Source: DSAR01 sp034437315
GTDB taxonomy: Bacteria > Chloroflexota > Anaerolineae > B4-G1
NCBI GenBank assembly: GCA_034437315.1
Contig: DAOTUC010000078.1
Location: 1-7,735, forward strand
Direction of reading: 5' to 3'
Length of the DNA stretch: 7,735 nucleotides
Part shown: positions 1 through 5,471 of the stretch, piece by piece
Numbering within the stretch: the first letter of the stretch is position 1
Layout: the number at the start of each line of letters is the position of its first letter
Notes under the pieces: model-generated
What the model was told of the DNA's origin: nothing
What the model saw: only the letters and a program-made list of their open reading frames with translations
Database searches by the model: none
Made by a program: the position numbers and the translations under genes

Positions 1-4
1 TCAT

Positions 5-101
5 AGACCCTAAAGGTTTTTGCGCTGGTTTTGATGGAAAAAGGTCATTGTTTAAGGCAAAAACGTTGTTTGCGCGGCCTTGAGCAAAACCTTTAGGGTC
101 T
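5..101. repeat. Inverted-repeat element, MITE-like
   Basis: The left arm AGACCCTAAAGGTTTT (5-20) is matched perfectly by its reverse complement at 86-101. One bulged base later two further pairs can form (22-23 with 84-85). The arms enclose about 65 bp of AT-rich sequence in which TTTGCGCnGG occurs twice (19-28 and 69-78) around a central AACGTT palindrome. There is no room for a gene. The loop is too long for an ordinary rho-independent terminator and no T-tract follows. A small non-autonomous mobile element or an intergenic palindromic repeat fits best. No target-site duplication is visible beside the arms, and the true left border may lie outside the window. Confidence 0.6.
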
Positions 102-103
102 CG

Positions 104-125
104 CCATGCGAAATCCCAGAGAACC
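104..125. repeat. Sequence tag, copy 1
   Basis: This 22-bp stretch reads CCATGCGAAATCC, then C, then AGAGA, then ACC. It recurs at 1841-1862 with 20 of 22 bases identical, in the same orientation. It starts 2 nt after the inverted-repeat element at 5-101. Its function is unknown. It may be part of a larger interspersed repeat or a preferred insertion flank. Confidence 0.6.
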
Positions 126-170
126 AACATAGATAGACTACCAAAGCCTACATTTTACTGAAATTAGATT

Positions 171-180
171 AGAGGAGGAG
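171..180 (+). promoter_or_regulatory. Strong Shine-Dalgarno of the Fe-S protein gene
   Basis: AGAGGAGGAG contains AGGAGG (173-178) five bases upstream of the ATG at 184, which fixes that start. Upstream, TAGATT (165-170) could be a -10 box, but I see no matching -35, so no promoter is called. Confidence 0.75.
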
Positions 181-183
181 ATT

Positions 184-939
184 ATGGTCAAGATCAAGCA
201 GTTAGCCACGCGCCAACGTTGGCGTATGGCAGCTTTGTTGATTTCGCTATTGCTATTTCCCATTACTCTGTTCTACCTGTCGCCCTACCTGCCCGTTGCC
301 GGCGCCGCCGAGGGGGTCCTCAACGGCAGCCTGGTAGTCTTTGGATTGATGTTTGTCACGGCGCTCTTTGTGGGACGGCTGTGGTGCGGCTGGGTGTGCC
401 CGGGCGCGGCGCTCGGCGAGCTGGCGATCCCCATCCACAACCGCCTCTTTGGCCCCAAATGGCTGGGCTGGGTCAAGTGGGCGATCTGGATCCCCTGGAT
501 CAGCCTGATTGCCTGGCTGGCGATCCGCGCCGGCGGCTACCGGCAGGTGAATCTCTTCTTTCACCTGGATGGTGGGCTGACGGTGGAACAACCTTATTGG
601 TACGTGGTCTATTACCTGGTCATCGCAGCGTTCCTGGGGCTGGCGCTGCTGTTCGGGCGGCGGGCGGGCTGCCATACCATCTGCTGGATGGCGCCGTTTA
701 TGATTCTGGGGCGCAAGTTGCGTAACCTGCTCAACACCCCGGCGCTGCGTCTCGAGGCCGAGGCGAACAAGTGCATCGACTGTCAACGATGCACCATGGC
801 TTGCCCGATGAGCCTGGACGTCAACAAGATGGCGCGCGCCGAGACGATGGAGCACAGCGAGTGCGTGCTGTGCGGGTCGTGCGTGGACGTGTGCCCCAAG
901 GATGTGATCCACTATTCGTTTAGCAGGGGGAACAAATGA
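184..939 (+). CDS. Membrane-bound 4Fe-4S ferredoxin-type protein (NapH/CcoG-like)
   Basis: A 251-residue membrane iron-sulfur protein likely to pass electrons between a membrane (quinone-side) donor and a soluble acceptor. About four hydrophobic segments are visible near residues 15-35, 48-66, 98-118 and 138-158. Two cysteine pairs typical of the NapH/NosR/CcoG-type membrane ferredoxins follow helices: CGWVCP (C68, C72) and CHTIC (C163, C167). The C-terminal soluble part carries two classical [4Fe-4S] motifs, C197-C200-C203-C207P and C227-C230-C233-C237P. All ligands are intact. The last 4 nt overlap the start of the flavodoxin gene (ATGA), so the two are translationally coupled and the flavodoxin is the likely redox partner. 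There is no nap, nos or cco gene nearby, so no specific pathway is assigned. Family call is secure; substrate unknown. Confidence 0.88.
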   Translation: MVKIKQLATRQRWRMAALLISLLLFPITLFYLSPYLPVAGAAEGVLNGSLVVFGLMFVTALFVGRLWCGWVCPGAALGELAIPIHNRLFGPKWLGWVKWAIWIPWISLIAWLAIRAGGYRQVNLFFHLDGGLTVEQPYWYVVYYLVIAAFLGLALLFGRRAGCHTICWMAPFMILGRKLRNLLNTPALRLEAEANKCIDCQRCTMACPMSLDVNKMARAETMEHSECVLCGSCVDVCPKDVIHYSFSRGNK

Positions 940-1469
940 ACAGAATTCTGATCGTTTACGCTACCTGGACGGGCGCGACGCGCGGGGTGGCCGAAGCCAT
1001 TGGCGATGCGTTGCGCAGCGCAGACACACAAGCCGACGTTTGTCGCGCCAGGGAGGCCAGAGACGTCGGCACGTACCGGGCGGTGATCGTCGGCGCGTCG
1101 ATCCACGCGGGACAACTGCCGGGCGAGATCAAGCGCTTTGTCAGGCGTCACCGTAAAGAGTTGGCGCAGATGCCGGTGGCCCACTTTATCGTCTGTCTGG
1201 CGGCGTCCGACGAGACGGAGGAGAACCACCAGACCGTACAGGGTTACGTCAACAAACTGCGCCAAGTCGCGCCGGAAGTCGCGCCGGTCGATGTGGGCGT
1301 TTTCGCCGGCGCAGTATTGGACGATACCCCCGAATACAAGCGGCTGTTCCCGCTGCTCAAGATTCCGGTCGGCGCAATGGCGAGTAATACGCCCGATCAC
1401 CGCGATTGGGACGCCATCCGCGCCTGGGCGAAAACCGTGCGTGCGAAACTGGGAGGCGCAGCAAGTTGA
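936..1469 (+). CDS. Flavodoxin-domain protein, HemG-like
   Basis: A 177-residue FMN-binding flavodoxin fold. The N-terminal strand MNRILIVYAT leads into the phosphate-binding loop TWTGATRG (residues 10-17). VIVGASIHAG followed by a basic helix (FVRRHRKEL) and MPVAHFIVCL closely matches the layout of the oxygen-independent protoporphyrinogen oxidase HemG of enterobacteria, and the total length fits too. Conserved HemG activity cannot be proven from this: many flavodoxins with this signature are general electron carriers, and no heme-biosynthesis gene is in view. The start ATG overlaps the upstream stop (ATGA) and has a GGGGG-type ribosome site at about 926-930. It most likely exchanges electrons with the membrane Fe-S protein encoded just before it. 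Confidence 0.85.
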   Translation: MNRILIVYATWTGATRGVAEAIGDALRSADTQADVCRAREARDVGTYRAVIVGASIHAGQLPGEIKRFVRRHRKELAQMPVAHFIVCLAASDETEENHQTVQGYVNKLRQVAPEVAPVDVGVFAGAVLDDTPEYKRLFPLLKIPVGAMASNTPDHRDWDAIRAWAKTVRAKLGGAAS

Positions 1470-1761
1470 AAGCCTCTGCCAACCTGCCGGTCACGTGTGA
1501 CCTATCCCCCGTCTACACGGTCTCGCTCGTCACGGCGCTTCCGTCGCCGGCCTACTCGCTCCGGCCGGCCTCTATCCCACCGAGGCGCTGCGGCAGTCTT
1601 TTCTCGCCAATGACGTGGTCAACTTGCTGCTCGGCGCGCCGGCGCTGACGCGGCGCGGCAGGCTGTTAGGGCTGCTCTTCTGGCCCGGTGGACTGTTCTA
1701 CGCGACCTACAACTATAGGCGATTACAGAATTTGGCTCTTTGGGATTTTGCCTGGCGCTAA
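1466..1761 (+). pseudogene. Decayed membrane-protein gene, third gene of the redox operon
   Basis: A TTG start (1466-1468) overlaps the flavodoxin stop (TTGA), with GGGAGG (1451-1456) nine bases upstream. From it, frame 2 reads a plausible N-terminus ending in SPVYTVSLVTAL (to 1540). At about 1540 the coding sense moves to frame 1, giving SVAGLLAPAGLYPTEAL, then NDVVNLLLGAPAL and RRGRLLGLLFWPGGLFYATY (to about 1716). This is a hydrophobic, conserved-looking pattern resembling a polytopic hypothetical protein I associate with Chloroflexota. The shift equals a net loss of one base or gain of two. Between GAPAL and the RRGR motif the text is shorter than I expect, and homology stops at 1716, after which frame 1 runs into palindromic repeat sequence and TAA (1759). 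I read it as a frameshifted, 3'-truncated remnant. The family assignment is from memory and moderate; the frame switch is seen directly. Confidence 0.65.
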
Positions 1762-1776
1762 AAGCGAGTGTGACAC

Positions 1777-1830
1777 CCGCGCCCTATATCTGTGGGCAAG
1801 ACGCGATTTCGGCCCAAATATAGGGCGCGG
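1777..1830. repeat. Imperfect palindrome between convergent genes
   Basis: CCGCGCCCTATAT (1777-1789) is matched perfectly by its reverse complement at 1818-1830. After a small bulge, TGGGC (1793-1797) pairs with GCCCA (1812-1816), leaving a loop of about 14 nt. It lies between the end of the plus-strand redox operon and the minus-strand small gene, where a two-way transcription stop would be useful. No T-tract follows on either strand, so terminator activity is not claimed. It shares no arm sequence with the element at 5-101 but, like it, is followed by the tag sequence. Confidence 0.6.
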
Positions 1831-1840
1831 CGCATCCCAA

Positions 1841-1862
1841 CCATGCGAAATCCTAGAGACCC
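1841..1862. repeat. Sequence tag, copy 2
   Basis: Reads CCATGCGAAATCC, then T, then AGAGA, then CCC, so it differs from copy 1 (104-125) at only two positions. It begins 10 nt after the palindrome at 1777-1830, on the same strand and side as copy 1 relates to its own palindrome. Confidence 0.6.
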
Positions 1863-1880
1863 AAAAAGTCAAAAGCGCGA

Positions 1881-2345
1881 CTACTTGATGTTTCCCAAAT
1901 CATCCTCTAGCCACTTCTTTTCCTCCGGATCAGCTACCGTCTCTGCTACTCGTCGCGCTTCTTCTAGATACTTCCCCATCTCTTCTAGGTTTCCTGCCAC
2001 TTGCTCAGCCCGAGCCATCGCTTCATACGCATATCCTAGATAAAATGACGAGACGTCTTCTCCCTGGCTCACGTCCAGACACTTCTGTGCATATCTCCTC
2101 GCATTCTCTCCTTGCTCAAGCACAGCGTAAATCCTTGAAGTTTGCCAGTATGAAACAGAGATGTTCGTTGGCTCACAATCCTCTCGTTGTGTCCAGTGCC
2201 AATGCGACGCTAGACTCAACCGCACCATTTGCTCATCTTCTTCGGTAGTACGGTCAGGTTCATCTAGCAATGCCCACGCCTGATTGAAACACGCAACGGA
2301 AAAATGCTTATGTGCCGCATCTAGATCGAAATTGGGTTTCTCCAT
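1881..2345 (-). CDS. Small helical TPR-like protein, unknown function
   Basis: A 154-residue soluble, acidic, probably all-helical protein. It carries aromatic- and Trp-rich helices in the first half (ASHWHWTQRED, SYWQTSRIYAVL) and then two helix pairs with tetratricopeptide character: NARRYAQKCLDVS, then FYLGYAYEAMARAEQVAGNL with EEMGKYLEEARRVAE. It resembles a widespread bacterial family of uncharacterised proteins; no catalytic motif or signal peptide is visible. The start is taken at ATG 2345, eight bases after GAGGAGG (2354-2360 on the complementary strand). A GTG at 2348 would add one residue but sits only five bases from that site. It stands alone: convergent with the redox operon and downstream of the palindrome-rich gap. 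TPR-like folds usually mediate protein contacts, but no partner can be named. Confidence 0.8.
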   Translation of the reverse strand: MEKPNFDLDAAHKHFSVACFNQAWALLDEPDRTTEEDEQMVRLSLASHWHWTQREDCEPTNISVSYWQTSRIYAVLEQGENARRYAQKCLDVSQGEDVSSFYLGYAYEAMARAEQVAGNLEEMGKYLEEARRVAETVADPEEKKWLEDDLGNIK

Positions 2346-2713
2346 CACATTATCCTCCTCATTAGCAATTTGTTCTAGTTGGTAAAGTTACTTCTACAGT
2401 AGCTGTCACGATGGAGAGGGTAGTCTCTTGCCCTCTCTCCGCACGGATTGATCCCGTTTTCGGCCAAACCGGACCGCTTCCGGGCTACGTGGCGCCTTCT
2501 CCATAACTGGAACGCTCGGTATGGGTGGATGGTTGTCCTTACCCGATCGGAAACGCAGTTTCCACGGGGACATTTCACCCCTCAAGAAACGTCAAGTTCG
2601 CTTGGTGCACCAACGGCCTGCGGTTGAGCCGCAGCGCTGGGGATTGCCCGACCCCCCTCGCAACAGCAGCGAGCGGCTGAACCGAACGGCGCTGGCGGGC
2701 TGGATGCTCTGAT
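2346..2713. other. Palindrome-rich region without a convincing gene
   Basis: This stretch of about 370 bp holds only short, low-quality ORFs. It is dense in short inverted repeats: GAGAGGG/CCCTCTC (2414-2420 with 2431-2437, 10-nt loop); GGAAAC-GCA-GTTTCC (2549-2563); GGGG/CCCC around 8 nt (2566-2581); the perfect 12-bp palindrome TTGGTGCACCAA (2602-2613); CTGCGG-TTGAG-CCGCAG (2618-2634); and CTCGC/GCGAG (2657-2673). CGGCTGAACCG at 2674-2684 is a one-mismatch reverse copy of the core of the fifth hairpin. It may be a structured RNA, a cluster of intergenic repeats or remains of a mobile element. The 5' part must also contain the promoter of the small helical-protein gene, and the other end the terminator of the heliorhodopsin gene, but neither is clear. 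Confidence 0.5.
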
Positions 2714-3403
2714 TTAGATTGGCGCCAGCGTTCCAGTCCAGATCAGCCAACACAGAACCGATTTAGCCGAAAGGCTCAGAATGATATAGACCCGTTCGCC
2801 AAACAGGTAATCCTTCCAAGGGCCTACCTTCTTGTATTGTAAAACCATATTGATGGCGAAGATATTGAAGAATACAAACAGTGTCGGAACGATGGCGTAC
2901 ACAAAATCGGGTGGCTTGGCATCGCCGGAGTTGACAGCGCCCACGAAGTACAGCATGATGACAACCCACGGCACGATTCCTGCAATGCACCCGTAAATGA
3001 ATGCCGTCCAGTCGACCTTTTGGGTGTGTTGATTATGTGGCTCCATCAAGATGCCAAACAGGTTCATTGTAGCGTTGAGCGTGAAGATCAGGATGATTGC
3101 TCCCAGATCCCAAAGCCCAATCAGCATTCCGATCAACACGATCATCAGCGAAGAGCTGAGCGCATATTCATAAAAACGAACTGGATTCATGCCTTTCTTG
3201 AGGTTTTCAACGTATCGTTCGTAGCCCATGGTCGCCAGATAGACGTGTGCTACGGCCGAGATGAGCAAGAACATGGCAACCGCATCACGCTCGTTACCAT
3301 CGACCGAGAGGCGAACCTGATTGAGGGCCAGCAAAGCGGCGCGCTCTCGCCGGTCTGGAATCACACCATTCGCTTCCACCCGCTTGAGCAGAGCAAAGCG
3401 CAC
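2714..3403 (-). CDS. Heliorhodopsin, N-terminally truncated or divergent (lacks helix A)
   Basis: Heliorhodopsins are retinal-binding membrane photoreceptors inserted with the N-terminus inside, distantly related to type-1 rhodopsins. This 229-residue product matches the family through its last six helices: AVAMFLLISAVAHVYLA (helix B), EYALSSSLMIVLIGMLIG (C), ILIFTLNATMNLFGILME (D), FIYGCIAGIVPWVVIMLYF (E), FVYAIVPTLFVFFNIFAINM (F) and GERVYIILSLSAKSVLCWLI (G). K214 is the Schiff-base lysine (K241 of the model protein 48C12), E79 the counterion (E107) and H53 matches H80. The region before helix B is wrong for the family: it is charged (KRVEANG, PDRRER), with no hydrophobic first helix and no equivalent of H23. 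The GTG start at 3403 has no Shine-Dalgarno, and the frame is closed 75 nt upstream by TAA (3476-3478) with no other start between. Upstream of the GTG the frame reads FNLVGIV, faintly like the family's helix A start, so 5' decay is possible. It lies 122 nt after gyrB on the same strand. Confidence 0.88.
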   Translation of the reverse strand: MRFALLKRVEANGVIPDRRERAALLALNQVRLSVDGNERDAVAMFLLISAVAHVYLATMGYERYVENLKKGMNPVRFYEYALSSSLMIVLIGMLIGLWDLGAIILIFTLNATMNLFGILMEPHNQHTQKVDWTAFIYGCIAGIVPWVVIMLYFVGAVNSGDAKPPDFVYAIVPTLFVFFNIFAINMVLQYKKVGPWKDYLFGERVYIILSLSAKSVLCWLIWTGTLAPI

Positions 3404-3525
3404 AATACCGACGAGATTGAAATCCGGGCTGCTGACCGGGGTCGTCTGGGCCTTTGCCCACCTATTAAGAGTGTCTTAATGCCTACTAACACGTATACCG
3501 GGCTACTGATATGCCAATATCCGAC

Positions 3526-5463
3526 CTACACGTCCAGGTTCTGCACCTCTCTGGCGTGGGTCTGAATGAAGCGTCGCCGGGGGGGCACGCTCTTGCCCAT
3601 CAGCATGTCGAAGGTGCGATCGGCCACCGCCACATCCTCAATGGTGACCTGCAACAGGGTTCGATTTTCCGGATTCATCGTCGTATCCCAGAGTTGTTCC
3701 GGATTCATCTCACCCAGGCCCTTGTAACGCTGCAAGCTCACCTTATTCCCCTTGAGCTTTTTCAGCATCGCTTCCTTCTGCGCCTCGGTGTAGACGTACT
3801 CGGTCTTTCGGTTGGCCGAGATGCGATACAGCGGCGGCTGGGCGATGAACAAGTGACCGTGTTCGACCAGCGGCTGCATGTAGCGGAAGAAGAAGGTCAG
3901 TAGGAGCGTGCGAATGTGGGCGCCGTCCACGTCAGCGTCCATCAACAGGACGATGCGGCTGTAGCGCAGGCTTTCCAGGTCGAATTCCTGTCCGATGCCA
4001 CAGCCCAGCGCCGAGACCAGCGCCCGCACCTCTTTGTTGTTCAAGATGCGGTTCAGGCGGGCGCGCTCGGTGTTGAGGATCTTGCCCCGGAGCGGCAGGA
4101 TGGCCTGGAAGTGCCGGTCGCGTCCCTGTTTGGCGCTGCCGCCGGCGCTGTCCCCCTCAACGATGAACAGCTCTGTCTTGCTGGCGTCCCGCTCGGAGCA
4201 ATCGGCCAGTTTGCCGGGCAGGGTCAGGCTCTCCAGGGCGCTTTTGCGAATGACCAGATCCCGCGCCTTGCGCGCCGCCGCCCGCGCGCGTGACGAGGTG
4301 AGACATTTCTGGGCAATGCTGCGCGCCGCCCGCGAATCCCGCTCCAGGAACTCCTGCAAAGCCATTGTGACCACCGACTCCACCATGCCGCGCACCTCGG
4401 CGTTCATCAGCTTGACCTTGGTCTGACTCTCGAACTGCGGATCGGGGTGCTTGACGCTGACGATGGCGGTCAATCCCTCGCGGGTATCCTCTCCGGTGAA
4501 ATTGGGATCCTTGTCCTTTAATACATTCGCCTCGTGAGCGAAATCGTTGATCGTGCGTGTCAGGCCAGAGCGCAGCCCAGTCAGGTGCGTGCCGCCGTCG
4601 ATGGTGTGAATTGTATTGGCGAAAGCGTATACCGATTCGGAATACGCGTCGGTATACTGGAAAGCCACCTCGATGACCACCCCGTCGATCTCCTTTTCGG
4701 CGTAGACCACATCGTGGACCGGTTCTCGATTGCGATTCAGATACCGCACGAAGGATTGAATCCCGCCCTCGAAGTAAAATGTCATCTGGTGGGGGAAAGG
4801 CGCCTCGCGCTCGTCGACCAGCTTGATCGTCACCCCCTGAGTGACGAAAGCCATCTCTCGCATACGCTGCAAAAGGGTGTTGAAACGAAATTCGACGTCC
4901 TCGAATATCGTGGGATCAAAGTGGAAACTGACTGTCGTGCCCTGTCCCTCCGCCTTGCCGATGTCGGCCACCGGCGCTGTCGGGATGCCGCGTTCGTAGC
5001 GCTGAAAATATTTCCTGCCGTCGCGGGGGTTGTCGACCGTCACCTCCATCCACTCGGAAAGCGCGTTGACCGCCGAGATGCCGACGCCGTGCAATCCGCC
5101 GGAGACCTTGTAACCGCCGCCGCCGAACTTGGCGCCGGAGTGCAGGACGGTCATCACCAGTTCCAACGTCGGTATGCCCTTTTCGGGATGGATCGCCGTT
5201 GGAATCCCCACGCCGTTATCACGCACGGTCACGCTGGAATCGGGGTGGATGGTCACGTGAATTTCGTCACACCGCTCGGCCAGCGCTTCGTCAATGGCGT
5301 TGTCGACGATTTCGTATACCAGGTGATGCAGCGCCTTGACGTCGGTGCCGCCCACGTACATCCCCGGACGTCGTCGAATCGCCTCAAGGCCCTCCAGCAC
5401 TTGAATGTCTGCCGCGCCGTATTGTTCAGGGCCATTTTTCGCTCGTTGTTTTTTCTTTGCCAT
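3526..5463 (-). CDS. gyrB: DNA gyrase subunit B
   Basis: A 645-residue type IIA topoisomerase ATPase subunit, of the short GyrB class without the extra domain seen in E. coli. It supplies ATP-driven strand passage for negative supercoiling with GyrA, which is not in the window. The GHKL ATPase domain shows EIVDNAIDEA (51-60, Mg-binding N55), RDNGVGIP (81-88) and GGLHGVGISAVNALS (122-136). The transducer is followed by the TOPRIM domain: IVEGDSAGGSAKQGRDR (434-450), LMDADVDGAHIRTLL (507-521) and YKGLGEMNPEQLWDTTM (580-596). It ends with the typical QNLDV. The start is ATG 5463: TAGGAG lies five bases before it and overlaps the stop of the upstream gene; an in-frame extension to 5571 would run into that gene and has no GyrB character. 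By eye the positions of E. coli R76 and R136 are V85 and F153. ParE is the alternative, but the length and C-terminus favour GyrB. Confidence 0.96.
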   Translation of the reverse strand: MAKKKQRAKNGPEQYGAADIQVLEGLEAIRRRPGMYVGGTDVKALHHLVYEIVDNAIDEALAERCDEIHVTIHPDSSVTVRDNGVGIPTAIHPEKGIPTLELVMTVLHSGAKFGGGGYKVSGGLHGVGISAVNALSEWMEVTVDNPRDGRKYFQRYERGIPTAPVADIGKAEGQGTTVSFHFDPTIFEDVEFRFNTLLQRMREMAFVTQGVTIKLVDEREAPFPHQMTFYFEGGIQSFVRYLNRNREPVHDVVYAEKEIDGVVIEVAFQYTDAYSESVYAFANTIHTIDGGTHLTGLRSGLTRTINDFAHEANVLKDKDPNFTGEDTREGLTAIVSVKHPDPQFESQTKVKLMNAEVRGMVESVVTMALQEFLERDSRAARSIAQKCLTSSRARAAARKARDLVIRKSALESLTLPGKLADCSERDASKTELFIVEGDSAGGSAKQGRDRHFQAILPLRGKILNTERARLNRILNNKEVRALVSALGCGIGQEFDLESLRYSRIVLLMDADVDGAHIRTLLLTFFFRYMQPLVEHGHLFIAQPPLYRISANRKTEYVYTEAQKEAMLKKLKGNKVSLQRYKGLGEMNPEQLWDTTMNPENRTLLQVTIEDVAVADRTFDMLMGKSVPPRRRFIQTHAREVQNLDV

Positions 5464-5471
5464 AGGTGCTC

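Noticed and set aside
253..912. 219-codon minus-strand frame
   Set aside because: Antisense to the intact Fe-S protein gene; low-complexity His/Arg/Gln-rich translation with no domain signal.
2375..2578. 67-codon minus-strand frame, considered as a transposase C-terminus
   Set aside because: CGER and a basic tail are only vaguely like TnpB tails; no zinc-finger cysteines or catalytic motifs are present and the frame spans the hairpins.
3418..3477. Hydrophobic plus-strand peptide SGLLTGVVWAFAHLL opposite the heliorhodopsin 5' region
   Set aside because: No start or ribosome site, tiny frame, and it lies in the upstream region of the opposite gene; likely chance.
3020..3565. 181-codon plus-strand frame
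   Set aside because: Antisense to the heliorhodopsin gene, with no domain character.
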